A stretch of DNA of 64,000 nucleotides, from positions 81,803 through 145,802 of the forward strand of contig DAOTGJ010000003.1 in assembly GCA_035447065.1 (NCBI GenBank), written 5' to 3'. The DNA is from CALEMW01 sp035447065. GTDB taxonomy: Bacteria; Krumholzibacteriota; Krumholzibacteriia; LZORAL124-64-63. Within the stretch, counting starts at the first letter, position 1, and the number at the start of each line of letters is the position of its first letter. This document shows, in pieces, positions 42,066-50,835 of the stretch. The position numbers and the translations under genes are program-made. The notes under the pieces are model-generated. The model made no database searches, had not been told where the DNA came from, and was given only the letters and a program-made list of their open reading frames with translations.

Positions 42066-43123
42066 GACCGGCCTCCTTCCAGGATCGCGTCGTACTGGGC
42101 CAGCAGCTCCTCGGCGCCCGGCACCATGCCGCCGCAGCGGCCGTAGAAGTGCACCGGCGCCTTGCCGTTCACGGCCAGCCGCACGTCTTCGACCATCTGG
42201 CCGGTGCTGAGCTCCACGGAGAGGAACTGCACGTCGCGCTCGGCGTGGCGGGCGATGGGCTCGCTGGGGTACGGCCAGAGGGTGATGGGGCGCAGCAGGC
42301 CCACCTTCTTGCCCGCGGCGCGGGCCTGGTCCACGGTGCTGTACACGATGCGCGACACGATGCCGAAGGCCACGATGATCAGGTCGGCGTCGTCGGTGAG
42401 GTACTCCTCGTACATCACCTCGTTGGCCGTGATCTCCTTGTACTTGGCGTCCAGCTTCAGGTTGTGGCGCTCCAGGTCCACGCTCTCCAGGAAGATGGAG
42501 CTGATGAGGTTCTTGTGGGTGGCGGCGTCGCCGCGCACGCACCAGTCCGTGTGGTCGTAGGGCACCACGCGGGCGGCGGGCACGTCCACCGGCTCCATCA
42601 TCTGGCCGGTGAAGCCGTCGGCCATGATGCAGGCCGGGTTGCGGTACTTGTCCGCCAGGTCGAAGGCGTGGACCGTCAGGTCGCACATCTCCTGGGCGCA
42701 GTTGGGCGCCAGGGTGATCAGGCGGTAGTTGCCGTGGCCGCCGCCCTTGGTCACCTGGAAGTAGTCGGCCTGCTCGGGCGCGATGTTGCCCAGGCCCGGA
42801 CCGCCGCGCACCACGTTGACCACCACGCAGGGCAGCTCGGCGCCGGCGATGTAGCTCATGCCCTCCTGCTTCAGGGAGAAGCCGGGGCTGCTGCTGGCCG
42901 TCATGGTGCGGATGCCCATGCCCGCGGTGCCGTACACCATGTTGATGGCCGCCACCTCGGACTCGGCCTGGATGAAGGTGCCGCCCAGGGCCGGGAAGTG
43001 CATGGCCGCGGCGTGGGCGATCTCGCTGGCGGGGGTGATGGGATAGCCGTAGTAGGCCCGGCACCCCGCCTGCAGGGCCCCGACGACGATGGCGTCGTTG
43101 CCCTTCATGAACTGCTTGGACAT
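42062..43123 (-). CDS. 2-oxoacid:ferredoxin oxidoreductase, alpha subunit
   Basis: 353 aa. Starts KGNDAIVVGALQAGCRAYYGYPITPASEI, the alpha-subunit pyrimidine-domain signature (YPITP). MTASSSPGFSL and the C-terminal transketolase-like domain (LLRPITLWPYPS) follow. It pairs with the fused beta-gamma subunit. Preceded by a ferredoxin gene 22 bp away; RBS GAGGAGA upstream of the ATG. Confidence 0.93.
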   Translation of the reverse strand: MSKQFMKGNDAIVVGALQAGCRAYYGYPITPASEIAHAAAMHFPALGGTFIQAESEVAAINMVYGTAGMGIRTMTASSSPGFSLKQEGMSYIAGAELPCVVVNVVRGGPGLGNIAPEQADYFQVTKGGGHGNYRLITLAPNCAQEMCDLTVHAFDLADKYRNPACIMADGFTGQMMEPVDVPAARVVPYDHTDWCVRGDAATHKNLISSIFLESVDLERHNLKLDAKYKEITANEVMYEEYLTDDADLIIVAFGIVSRIVYSTVDQARAAGKKVGLLRPITLWPYPSEPIARHAERDVQFLSVELSTGQMVEDVRLAVNGKAPVHFYGRCGGMVPGAEELLAQYDAILEGGRS

Positions 43124-43145
43124 CTCCGTCTCCTCGCTTCAGGGC

Positions 43146-43376
43146 CTAGGGCTTGACGACGCGGATCGCGGCCGGTTCCGGACAGGCGTAGAAGCACAGG
43201 GCGCAGCCCGTGCAGTGCTCTCCGGTGTAGTAGGCCGGGTGGTAGCTGGATCCGTTGAGGTCGTCACTGATGGCGATGACGCTCTTGGGGCAGACGGCGA
43301 GGCAGAGCTTGCAGCCCTTGCAGAGCTCGGCGTTGATCTCGATGTAGGGAGCAGCGGCAGCTGGAGTCGCGTTCAT
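43146..43376 (-). CDS. 2x[4Fe-4S] ferredoxin subunit (delta)
   Basis: 76 aa from ATG 43376 (GAGGAGG upstream). Two cluster motifs, CKGCKLCLAVCPK and CTGCALCFYACPE, separated by the insert expected for oxidoreductase delta subunits. It receives electrons from the alpha-beta-gamma complex. First gene of the operon. Confidence 0.95.
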   Translation of the reverse strand: MNATPAAAAPYIEINAELCKGCKLCLAVCPKSVIAISDDLNGSSYHPAYYTGEHCTGCALCFYACPEPAAIRVVKP

Positions 43377-43536
43377 CCCGCCTCCTCGCTTGGGGAACGA
43401 TGGGTAGGGTGTTGTGGGGCAAACATAGTCAACGGGACGGGACGGCGGTAGGACGAACTCCCGGCTGAGAGCAGGTATCAAGAAGGCCGGACGCCCCGCG
43501 GGGTCGGCCGGCCACCTGCGCGGAAACCAGGGAAAT

Positions 43537-44319
43537 TCAGGCGTCCTTGAACGCCGGCTTGCGCTTCTCCAGGAAGGCGCGGCAGCCCTCGGCCGCGTCC
43601 TCGGTGGCGCCCACCGCGCCGAAGAGGGCGGCCTCCAGGCGCTGGCCGGCGTCGGGACCGGAGTTGAGGCCCTCGTTCACGGCCTTCAGGGCGTAGCGGA
43701 TGGTGCCCGCGCTGTGGCCCGCGATGCGCCCGGCTGTGGCCAGGGCCGTCTCCAGCAGCTCCGCCTGGGGCAGCACCTTGTTGACCAGGCCCATGGCCAG
43801 GGCCTCCTGGGCGCCGGTCATGCCGCCGGTGAGGATCATCTCCAGGGCGCGGCCGCGGCCCACCAGGCGCGGCAGGCGCTGGGTGCCGCCGTAGCCGGGG
43901 ATCAGGCCCAGGGTGATCTCCGGCAGGCCCAGGCGCGCCGTGTCGGCGGCGTAGCGGAAGGTGCAGGCCAGGGCCAGCTCGCAGCCGCCGCCCAGGGCGA
44001 AGCCGTTGATCGCGGCGATCACCGGCTTGCCCAGGTTCTCTATGGACCACATGAGCGCCTGCCCCTGCTCGGCCATGCGCTCCAGGGCGGGGCCTCCCGC
44101 GCCGGCCAGCTCCGAGATGTCGGCCCCGGCCACGAAGGCCTTCTCCCCCGCGCCGGTCAGCACCACGGCCTTCACGCTCGGGTCCGCGCGCAGGGCGCCG
44201 AAGCAGGCCTTCAGGTCCGCCAGCACCTGCGCGTTGAGGGCGTTCATCTTCTCGGGGCGGTTCACGGTGACCAGGGCCACGGCGCCGCGGGTCTCCAGCA
44301 GCAGGGTCTCGTAGGACAT
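43537..44319 (-). CDS. enoyl-CoA hydratase/isomerase (crotonase family)
   Basis: 260 aa. Oxyanion-hole segments KAFVAGADISEL and NGFALGGGCELALAC. The two catalytic Glu are in GGGCELA and LPEITLGLIPGYGGTQRL, as in hydratases. It adds water to enoyl-CoA in beta-oxidation or short-chain acyl-CoA breakdown. Divergent from the acyl-CoA carboxylase genes and 160 bp before the ferredoxin gene on the same strand. Confidence 0.93.
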   Translation of the reverse strand: MSYETLLLETRGAVALVTVNRPEKMNALNAQVLADLKACFGALRADPSVKAVVLTGAGEKAFVAGADISELAGAGGPALERMAEQGQALMWSIENLGKPVIAAINGFALGGGCELALACTFRYAADTARLGLPEITLGLIPGYGGTQRLPRLVGRGRALEMILTGGMTGAQEALAMGLVNKVLPQAELLETALATAGRIAGHSAGTIRYALKAVNEGLNSGPDAGQRLEAALFGAVGATEDAAEGCRAFLEKRKPAFKDA

Positions 44320-44355
44320 GGGGGCCTCCAGCGGTTGGTTGGGTGCGATGGGCGG

Positions 44356-44383
44356 ACCTTAGCAGATCGCCGCGCGGAGGCAA
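44356..44383 (-). promoter_or_regulatory. candidate promoter of the enoyl-CoA hydratase gene
   Basis: Minus strand: TTGCCT (44383-44378), 16-nt spacer, TAAGGT (44361-44356), 37 nt before the ATG. Confidence 0.4.
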
Positions 44384-44412
44384 GCGGACGATCATCTGCG
44401 CAGGTTCGCACG

Positions 44413-44441
44413 TTGACCGTCGGCGATCACTGCGGTAGCAT
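44413..44441 (+). promoter_or_regulatory. sigma-70 promoter of the acyl-CoA carboxylase operon
   Basis: TTGACC (44413-44418), 17-nt spacer, TAGCAT (44436-44441), 47 nt before the ATG. Divergent from the hydratase promoter. Confidence 0.65.
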
Positions 44442-44488
44442 CCGGCGACATCCCTCCCGCACCCTCCGACCAGCCGAAAGGTTGCCTC

Positions 44489-46036
44489 ATGTCCGATAGC
44501 ATCGACGCCAAGCTCCAGCGTCTGCAGGAGTTGCGCGAGCAGGCCCATCTGGGCGGCGGCCAGGCCCGCATCGACAAGATCCACGCCAAGGGGCGGCTGA
44601 CCGCCCGGGAGCGCATCCACCTCCTGCTGGACGAGGGCACCTTCATGGAGACGGGCGTCTTCGTGACGCATCGGGAGAAGACCATCCCCGAGAAGCCCGT
44701 GGGCGACGGCATGGTGACCGGCGTGGGGCGCATCGACGGGCGGCAGGTGTACGTGTTCGCCCAGGACTTCACCGTGTACGGCGGCTCCATGAGCGAGACC
44801 AACGCCCTGAAGGTGTGCCGGCTCATGGACCAGGCGCTGGAGAACGGCTGCCCGGTGATCGGCCTGAACGACTCCGGCGGAGCGCGCATCCAGGAGGGCG
44901 TGAAGTCCCTGGCGGGCTACGCGGAGATCTTCTGGCGCAACACCATGGCGTCGGGCGTGGTGCCCCAGATCTCGGCCATCATGGGGCCGTGCGCGGGCGG
45001 GGCGGTGTACTCCCCCGCCATCACGGACTTCACGCTGATGGTGGACCAGACCAGCTACATGTTCGTGACCGGACCCGACGTGATCAAGATGGTCACGGGC
45101 GAGACCGTGACCCAGGAGGAGCTGGGCGGCGCGGCCACCCACACCTCGCGCAGCGGCGTGGCCCACCTCATGGCGGCCACGGACCAGGACTGCCTGCTGA
45201 TGACGCGGCGGCTGCTGGGCTTCCTGCCCCAGAACAACCTGGAGGAGCCGCCGCGGCGCGCGCCGTCGGACCAGCCGGACCGGCGCGACGCCAAGCTGAA
45301 CGAGGTGGTGCCCACGGATCCGCGCAAGCCCTACGACATGCGCGACGTGATCTCCCTGGTGGTGGACGACGGCGACTTCCTGGAGATCCAGCCCCGCTAC
45401 GCCATGAACATCCTCTGCGGCTTCGCGCGTCTGGACGGCATGCCGGTGGGCATCGTGGCCAACCAGCCCAAGGTGCAGGCGGGCGTGCTGGACATCGACG
45501 CCTCGCTGAAGGCGGCGCGCTTCATCCGCACCTGCGACAGCTTCAACGTGCCGCTGGTGACCTTCGAGGACGTGCCCGGGTTCCTGCCGGGCACGGAGCA
45601 GGAGTTCGGCGGCATCATCAAGCACGGGGCCAAGCTGCTCTTCGCCTACTGCGAGGCCACGGTGCCCAAGCTCACGGTGATCACCCGCAAGGCCTACGGC
45701 GGCGCCTACGACGTGATGAGCAGCAAGCACATCCGCGCCGACTGGAACGTGGCCTGGCCCACCGCGGAGCTGGCGGTGATGGGGCCCGAGGGTGCGGTGA
45801 ACATCCTGCACCGCGAGAAGCTCAAGGAGGCCGACGATCCCGACGCCCTGCGCAAGGAGCTGGTGGACGAGTACAACGACAACTTCGCCAACCCCTACGT
45901 GGCCGCGGGCCTGGGCTATCTGGACGACGTGATCGAGCCGCGGGACACGCGTCCGCTGCTCATCGCCGCGCTGCACAACCTGCGCAACAAGAAGCAGACC
46001 CTGCCGCCCAAGAAGCACGGCAACATCCCCCTCTAG
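44489..46036 (+). CDS. acyl-CoA carboxylase carboxyltransferase subunit (PccB/MmdA-like)
   Basis: 515 aa. It has tandem crotonase-like halves. The N half holds acyl-CoA/biotin loops LNDSGGARIQEGV and GPCAGGAVYSPAITDF. The C half holds VANQPKVQAGVLDIDASLKAARFIR, DVPGFLPGTEQE and ITRKAYGGAYDVMSSK. It transfers carboxyl from biotin to an acyl-CoA. Propionyl-CoA is the likeliest substrate, because a methylmalonyl-CoA epimerase gene lies nearby. First gene of a three-gene operon. Confidence 0.92.
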   Translation: MSDSIDAKLQRLQELREQAHLGGGQARIDKIHAKGRLTARERIHLLLDEGTFMETGVFVTHREKTIPEKPVGDGMVTGVGRIDGRQVYVFAQDFTVYGGSMSETNALKVCRLMDQALENGCPVIGLNDSGGARIQEGVKSLAGYAEIFWRNTMASGVVPQISAIMGPCAGGAVYSPAITDFTLMVDQTSYMFVTGPDVIKMVTGETVTQEELGGAATHTSRSGVAHLMAATDQDCLLMTRRLLGFLPQNNLEEPPRRAPSDQPDRRDAKLNEVVPTDPRKPYDMRDVISLVVDDGDFLEIQPRYAMNILCGFARLDGMPVGIVANQPKVQAGVLDIDASLKAARFIRTCDSFNVPLVTFEDVPGFLPGTEQEFGGIIKHGAKLLFAYCEATVPKLTVITRKAYGGAYDVMSSKHIRADWNVAWPTAELAVMGPEGAVNILHREKLKEADDPDALRKELVDEYNDNFANPYVAAGLGYLDDVIEPRDTRPLLIAALHNLRNKKQTLPPKKHGNIPL

Positions 46037-46043
46037 GAGAACC

Positions 46044-47564
46044 ATGAGCAAGCGCAAGATCACCAAGGTGCTCGTGGCGAACAGGGGCGAGATCGCCGTG
46101 CGGGTGATGCAGGGGCTGAAGGAGATGGGCATCGGCACGGTGGCCGTGTACTCCGAGGCCGACCGCACCGCCCTGCACGTGCTGACCGCGGACGAGGCCT
46201 ACCCCATCGGACCGGCGCCGGCGGCCCAGAGCTACCTGGTGCAGGAGAAGCTGCTGGAGGTCTGCCGGATCTCCGGAGCCGACGCGGTGCATCCCGGCTA
46301 CGGGTTCCTGTCGGAGAACGCGGCGTTCTCCCAGGCCTGCGCGGACGCGGGCCTCGTGTTCATCGGGCCGCCGCCCGAGACCATCCACCTCATGGGCAAC
46401 AAGCTGGCGGCGCGGCGCAAGATGATGCAGAGCGGCGTGCCGGTGATCCCGGGCACCGAGGAGGCCGTGCGCGACGCCGCCACGGCCAAGGCGGCGGCCG
46501 CGGAGATCGGCTACCCGGTGCTGCTGAAGGCGGCGGCGGGCGGCGGCGGCAAGGGCATGCGCGTGGTGCACGCGGAGGCGGAGATCGACGCCGCCCTGCG
46601 CCAGACCATGGGCGAGGCCAAGGCCTCCTTCGGCGACGACGCCGTGTTCGTGGAACGCTTCATCACCAACCCGAAGCACATCGAGGTGCAGGTGCTGGGC
46701 GACGGGAAGGGCAACGCCGTGCACGTGTTCGAGCGCGAGTGCTCGGTGCAGCGGCGGCACCAGAAGGTGATCGAGGAGTCGCCGTCGCCCAGCCTCACGC
46801 CGGAGCTGCGCGCGGAGATCTGCGCCGCGGCGGTGCGCACGGCCGAGTCCGTGGACTACCTGGGCGCCGGCACGGTGGAGTTCATCCTCTCGGACAAGGG
46901 CGAGTTCTTCTTCCTGGAGATGAACACGCGGCTGCAGGTGGAGCACCCCATCACGGAGCTGGTGACAGGCACGGACCTGGTGCGGGCGCAGGTGCGCATC
47001 GCCCGGGGCGAGGGCCTGCCCTACCGCCAGGAGGACCTGCGGCAGCACGGCTGGGCCATCGAGTTCCGCATCTACGCCGAGGATCCGTCCAAGGGCTTCC
47101 TGCCGGCGCTGGGGCGCATCAGCAGCCACATCGCGCCCACGGGGCCGGGGGTGCGCGTGGACAGCGGCATCTACGAGGGCTTCGACGTGCCCATCCACTA
47201 CGACCCGCTGCTGGCCAAGCTCATCGTGTGGGGCGAGGACCGCGCCCAGGCCATCGCCCGCGGCAAGCGCGCGCTCACGGAGTACACGCTGCACGGGCCG
47301 GGCCACAACATCGACTTCCACCTATGGGCCCTGGACCGCACGCGGTTCCTGGACGGCAGCTACACCACGAACTTCATCGACGAACGCTTCGACCCGGCGG
47401 AGTTCCAGGACCCGCTGCCCGACGCCGACCGCGAGGCCCTGCTCACCGCCGCCGCCCTGTTCGAGGCCGACCGCCGCGAGGCCGTGAAGACCGGCGACGC
47501 CCCCTGCGGCGCGCCTTCGCCCTGGCGCCTGGACGCCCTGCGCCGCATGACCGGAGGACGCTGA
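46044..47564 (+). CDS. biotin carboxylase subunit of acyl-CoA carboxylase
   Basis: 506 aa. N-terminal KVLVANRGEIAVRVM, HPGYGFLSENA, ATP-grasp Gly-rich loop KAAAGGGGKGMRVV, RECSVQRRHQKVIEE with catalytic Arg/Glu residues, and EMNTRLQVEHPITEL. It carboxylates the biotin on the carrier protein encoded next, using ATP and bicarbonate. It ends without a biotinyl domain, so carrier and carboxylase are separate polypeptides, unlike long PccA. It follows the carboxyltransferase gene by 7 bp. Confidence 0.95.
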   Translation: MSKRKITKVLVANRGEIAVRVMQGLKEMGIGTVAVYSEADRTALHVLTADEAYPIGPAPAAQSYLVQEKLLEVCRISGADAVHPGYGFLSENAAFSQACADAGLVFIGPPPETIHLMGNKLAARRKMMQSGVPVIPGTEEAVRDAATAKAAAAEIGYPVLLKAAAGGGGKGMRVVHAEAEIDAALRQTMGEAKASFGDDAVFVERFITNPKHIEVQVLGDGKGNAVHVFERECSVQRRHQKVIEESPSPSLTPELRAEICAAAVRTAESVDYLGAGTVEFILSDKGEFFFLEMNTRLQVEHPITELVTGTDLVRAQVRIARGEGLPYRQEDLRQHGWAIEFRIYAEDPSKGFLPALGRISSHIAPTGPGVRVDSGIYEGFDVPIHYDPLLAKLIVWGEDRAQAIARGKRALTEYTLHGPGHNIDFHLWALDRTRFLDGSYTTNFIDERFDPAEFQDPLPDADREALLTAAALFEADRREAVKTGDAPCGAPSPWRLDALRRMTGGR

Positions 47565-47566
47565 CC

Positions 47567-48103
47567 ATGTGGATGAAGAAGCGCTACGTGCTCCAGTACC
47601 ACGGCCTGCAGCACGACGCCGTGGTGGCCCGCGACCGCGCCGGCCGCCGCGCCGTGCAGATCGACGACGGCGAGCTCCACGAGGTGGACGCCGTGCTGGT
47701 GCAGAACGGCCGCGCCCTGAGCCTGCGCGTGGACGGCGCCATGCACCTGATCGACCTCAGCCCCCGCGCCGAACGCGGCGTGCTGGACGCCACCATCCGC
47801 GGCCGCACCCTCCCCCTGCACGTGATGGACGAGCTGCACGCCATGGCCCAGCAGAGCCTGGAGCAGACCGGCGGCGGCGGCCAGATCAAGGCCGAGATCC
47901 CGGGCGTGGTGGTGTCGGTGGCCGTGGCCGCGGGCCAGGCGGTGCAGGCGGGCGAGGCCCTGCTGGTGCTGGAGGCCATGAAGATGCAGAACGAGATCAG
48001 CGCGCCGGTCAACGGCGTCGTGGAGGAGATCAAGGTGGCGGCCGGGCAGTCGGTCAACGCCGGGGATCTGCTGGTGGTGGTGACGCCGGAGGCGGGGGGC
48101 TAG
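47567..48103 (+). CDS. biotin carboxyl carrier protein
   Basis: 178 aa from ATG 47567 (GGAGG upstream). A ~100-residue N-terminal domain is followed by a biotinyl domain with the biotinylated Lys139 in EAMKMQNE. The N-terminal domain has beta character (VRDRAGRRAVQIDDG ... LPLHVMDE) and resembles the BT linker domain of propionyl-CoA carboxylases. It swings carboxybiotin between the two enzymes encoded upstream. It is convergent with the next gene, stops overlapping by four bases. Confidence 0.93.
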   Translation: MWMKKRYVLQYHGLQHDAVVARDRAGRRAVQIDDGELHEVDAVLVQNGRALSLRVDGAMHLIDLSPRAERGVLDATIRGRTLPLHVMDELHAMAQQSLEQTGGGGQIKAEIPGVVVSVAVAAGQAVQAGEALLVLEAMKMQNEISAPVNGVVEEIKVAAGQSVNAGDLLVVVTPEAGG

Positions 48104-48717
48104 AAGCTCCAGACGAAGGTCAGATCGTACTCCGAGGCATCGCCGAACTCGCTCCAGCCCTCGACGACGGTCCGCGAGACGGTGCGGGCGCCCTCGGCCG
48201 CCGCCGTGGTCGTGACCCGTTCCGTGCGCAGGCGCTGCAGGCCGATGCTGGTGCTCACGCGCAGCTCCCGCCAGATCCGCGCTTCCGGGCGGAGCCGCGC
48301 CGCGCCGGACCACGTCTCCCGCCACTCGCGCACGCCGTCCACCGCCGGATCCTCTCCCCGCGTCCATTCCGACCAGGCGTTGGCCCCTTCCAGCTCGAGC
48401 CAGAGCGTCCAGCGGCCGTCCCGCACCAGCGCCCTGCCCGCGCGCAGGCGGGTCCAGCGGGCGACGCTGTCGTAGCCGTCTCCGCTGGCCTGCGAACTGG
48501 ATCGGGACAGGCTCACCGTGAGACTCCAGCCCGCGTCCCAGCGCCGGCCCAGCAGCAGGGCCGGATCATTCAGGTCGATGATCACCCCGCAGCCGCAAGG
48601 CAGGTGCATGAGGGCGGCGTCCTGCTCCACGCCCACGAGCCACGTCCCTGCCGCGGCGGCGGGACGCGCGGCCGCGAGCGCCGCCAGCAGGACCAGGACC
48701 GTCAGACGAGCCCGCAT
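48100..48717 (-). CDS. outer-membrane barrel-like protein (tandem paralogue A)
   Basis: 205 aa. Signal peptide 1-23. Amphipathic strands include WTRLRAGRALVRDGRWTLW and end YDLTFVWSF with terminal Phe. It shares layout with the upstream gene (RLGAGRALTADGPFRL; ending DLVFWF), so the two look like a tandem duplication separated by one base. It has a CGC pair near residue 41 (LPCGCGV). No known family; function unknown. Confidence 0.7.
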   Translation of the reverse strand: MRARLTVLVLLAALAAARPAAAAGTWLVGVEQDAALMHLPCGCGVIIDLNDPALLLGRRWDAGWSLTVSLSRSSSQASGDGYDSVARWTRLRAGRALVRDGRWTLWLELEGANAWSEWTRGEDPAVDGVREWRETWSGAARLRPEARIWRELRVSTSIGLQRLRTERVTTTAAAEGARTVSRTVVEGWSEFGDASEYDLTFVWSF

Positions 48718-48718
48718 C

Positions 48719-49381
48719 TCAGAACCAGAAGACCAGGTCCAGGGAGCCGGTGCCGTACCAGCCGTAATCGTCGAAGGTCTTGAGCTTGGTGACGTCCACG
48801 TCCACGGTCTCCTCGTAGGAGCTGCCCTGCAGGCGGCGCGTGGTGGTGCGGCTCTCGGTGGTGCGCCACGTGTAGAGCAGTCCGAACCGCGTTTCCAGCC
48901 AGAAGCGCCCGCTCAGGGCCGCGGCCGCCCGCAGGCCCAGGTCCAGGCTCCAGTCGTCGCGGTTGGTGCGCACCAGGCGCAGGGACTCGTCCACGCCCGG
49001 GTCGTAGATGGTCTGGTTCAGGTCCTGCTCGCGGCTCCAGAGATAGCGCAGGGACAGGAGGCCCGAGAGGCGGAAGGGACCGTCGGCGGTGAGGGCGCGG
49101 CCCGCACCCAGGCGGACCCAGCCCTGCTCCCGCTTGTCGTCGGACGGTCGGGTGGTGAGAGCGTCCCCGACGGCGCCGTCGTCCCAGGACGTGACGGTGG
49201 TGTCCTCCCAGCGGTCGTTGGGGCCGGCGGCCAGGTTCAGGTCCCAGTCGGAGGTGAGCTGGTGGCGCAGGGTGATGCCGTCGGCCCAGCCCAGCGCCCA
49301 GGAGCGGGGCTCGGCGTCGGCGGCGGCGGCAGACAGGGGCAGCGACACGACGGCGAACAGGATCAGCATCCGGGTCTTCAT
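48719..49381 (-). CDS. outer-membrane barrel-like protein (tandem paralogue B)
   Basis: 220 aa. Signal peptide 1-21 (ending SAAAADA). Strands WALGWADGITLRHQL, GWVRLGAGRAL, LSLRYLWSR and a final SLDLVFWF. First of the tandem pair, 40 bp after the aminopeptidase gene. Small 8- to 10-stranded barrel by length; no family recognised. Confidence 0.7.
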   Translation of the reverse strand: MKTRMLILFAVVSLPLSAAAADAEPRSWALGWADGITLRHQLTSDWDLNLAAGPNDRWEDTTVTSWDDGAVGDALTTRPSDDKREQGWVRLGAGRALTADGPFRLSGLLSLRYLWSREQDLNQTIYDPGVDESLRLVRTNRDDWSLDLGLRAAAALSGRFWLETRFGLLYTWRTTESRTTTRRLQGSSYEETVDVDVTKLKTFDDYGWYGTGSLDLVFWF

Positions 49382-49421
49382 ATCGGTTCCTCGGGCCTCG
49401 CGGCCATGGCGCAGGGACGGC

Positions 49422-50540
49422 TCAGACGAAATTCTCCGGGTTCAGCGGCTTCAGCTCGTCCAGGGTGAAGAGACCGTCCTTGCGGATGGTCACGCCGTCG
49501 AAGGCGATCTCTCCCCCGCCCCAGGCCGGGGTCTGGATGCAGACCAGGTCCCAGTGCACGGCGCTGGTGTTGCCGTTGTCCGTGGCCTTGTAGGCCTGGC
49601 CCGGCGTGAGGTGGAAGGAGCCGCCGATCTTCTCGTCGAAGAGGGTGTCCAGCATGGGGGCGTCGATGAAGGGGTTCACGCCGATGGCGAACTCGCCGAA
49701 GTACCGCGCGCCCTCGTCCGTGTCCAGGATCTCGTTGAGCTTGGCGTCGTCGCCGTCGCAGGTGGCCTGGACGATCTTCCCGTCCTTGCACTCGAAGCGC
49801 ACGTTCTTGAAGAGCACGCCGTTGCGCATGCTGGCGGCGTTGTAGGTGATCACGCCGTTGACCGAGTCGCGCACCGGGCAGGAGTACACCTCGCCGTCGG
49901 GCACGTTGCGGTGGCCGTCGCACTTCACGGCGCCGATGTCCTTGATGCTGAACGAGAGGTCCGTGCCGGGCCCGGTGATGCGGACGCGGTCCGTGCGCGT
50001 CATCAGCGCGTGCAGGGGATCCATGGCCTTGGACATCTTCTGGTAGTCGAAGCAGCAGACGCGGAAGTAGAAGTCCTCCAGGTCCTCCGTGGGACGCTCC
50101 GCCTGGATGGCCATGCTGGGGTTGGGATAGCGCAGCACCACCCACTTGGTGTGGTTCACGCGGCGGGTGTGCACCTCGTCCCAGTAGGCCTGGTTGTACC
50201 ACTTCATGCGCTCGGCATCGACGTCCTTGTGGTCGAACGGATTGCTGCTGCCGCGGATGGCGATGTAGCAGTCCGAGTTCTCCATGGCCTTCCTGTGGAA
50301 GGCCGCCCACAGCTTGAACTGCTTCTCCGACGCCTGCTTCACGAAGCCCCGCGACAGGTCCTCGTCGTTGTAGTACCAGAACGGCACGCCCCCGGCCGCG
50401 GTCACGGCCCGGATCAGCTCGCGCCCCAGATCCAGCGTCTCCAACCCCTTCAGCTCGATGTACACCACCTCGCCGGGCTGCACCCGCACCGAGTAGTTCA
50501 CCAATTGCTCTGCCAACTGCGCGTGTCGCGGATCCTTCAT
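49422..50540 (-). CDS. M29-family (thermophilic-type) aminopeptidase
   Basis: 372 aa from ATG 50540 (GGAGGA upstream). N-terminal QLVNYSVRVQPGEVVYIE resembles AmpS/aminopeptidase T. Later blocks include GTDLSFSIKD, PDGEVYSCPVRDSVNG and NTSAVHWDLVC near the C-terminus, matching the metal-binding C-half of M29 enzymes. It removes N-terminal residues from peptides using two metal ions. The frame stays open upstream through a repeat region, but that sequence is low-complexity and not family-like. Divergent from the epimerase gene. Confidence 0.88.
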   Translation of the reverse strand: MKDPRHAQLAEQLVNYSVRVQPGEVVYIELKGLETLDLGRELIRAVTAAGGVPFWYYNDEDLSRGFVKQASEKQFKLWAAFHRKAMENSDCYIAIRGSSNPFDHKDVDAERMKWYNQAYWDEVHTRRVNHTKWVVLRYPNPSMAIQAERPTEDLEDFYFRVCCFDYQKMSKAMDPLHALMTRTDRVRITGPGTDLSFSIKDIGAVKCDGHRNVPDGEVYSCPVRDSVNGVITYNAASMRNGVLFKNVRFECKDGKIVQATCDGDDAKLNEILDTDEGARYFGEFAIGVNPFIDAPMLDTLFDEKIGGSFHLTPGQAYKATDNGNTSAVHWDLVCIQTPAWGGGEIAFDGVTIRKDGLFTLDELKPLNPENFV

Positions 50541-50568
50541 GCCGTCCTCCGGGTTTGTGACCTCCACC

Positions 50569-50597
50569 AAGATAGCGAACGGGAGGGCGATGCGGAA
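50569..50597 (-). promoter_or_regulatory. candidate promoter of the M29 aminopeptidase gene
   Basis: Minus strand: TTCCGC (50597-50592), 17-nt spacer, TATCTT (50574-50569), 28 nt before the ATG. Mirror image of the epimerase promoter. Confidence 0.5.
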
Positions 50598-50778
50598 GCG
50601 AATCCAGGCCGTCGTGGGGAGAGGGAGGTGGAGGGGGATGTCGGGGGGGCGCTGGCACCGGCCTCCTGCCGGTGCTGCGCTCGGCGCTCCGGCCCTTCCG
50701 CCCTCCTGGCTCCAGGGCCTCCGCGACGCCCCCCGACATCCCCCTCCACCTCCCTCTCCCCGCCACCGCCGGGAAACG

Positions 50779-50807
50779 TTTCCGCGTCGCGTTCCGCTCG
50801 CTATATT
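50779..50807 (+). promoter_or_regulatory. candidate promoter of the methylmalonyl-CoA epimerase gene
   Basis: TTTCCG (50779-50784), 17-nt spacer, TATATT (50802-50807), 28 nt before the ATG. A perfect 12-bp palindrome GGAAACGTTTCC (50772-50783) overlaps the -35 and could be an operator. Confidence 0.5.
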
Positions 50808-50835
50808 GGTGGGGGAATCGAACCGGGAGGTTGGG

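Larger units (their letters stand above)
50564..50812. repeat. large imperfect inverted repeat spanning the divergent promoter region
   Basis: Arms 50564-50651 and 50727-50812. The inner 27 bases of each arm (50616-50642 and 50735-50761) are perfect complements, extended by a run with one bulged G. The outer parts match imperfectly. The loop holds a further 8-bp hairpin GCACCGGC / GCCGGTGC (50655-50675). Symmetry centre near 50688, midway between the two start codons. Confidence 0.9.

Noticed and set aside
50564..50812. Inverted repeat as a transposable element (MITE)
   Set aside because: No target-site duplication, no transposase ends, and the symmetry runs to both start codons, including promoter and RBS. 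Kept as a regulatory or duplicated-promoter structure instead.
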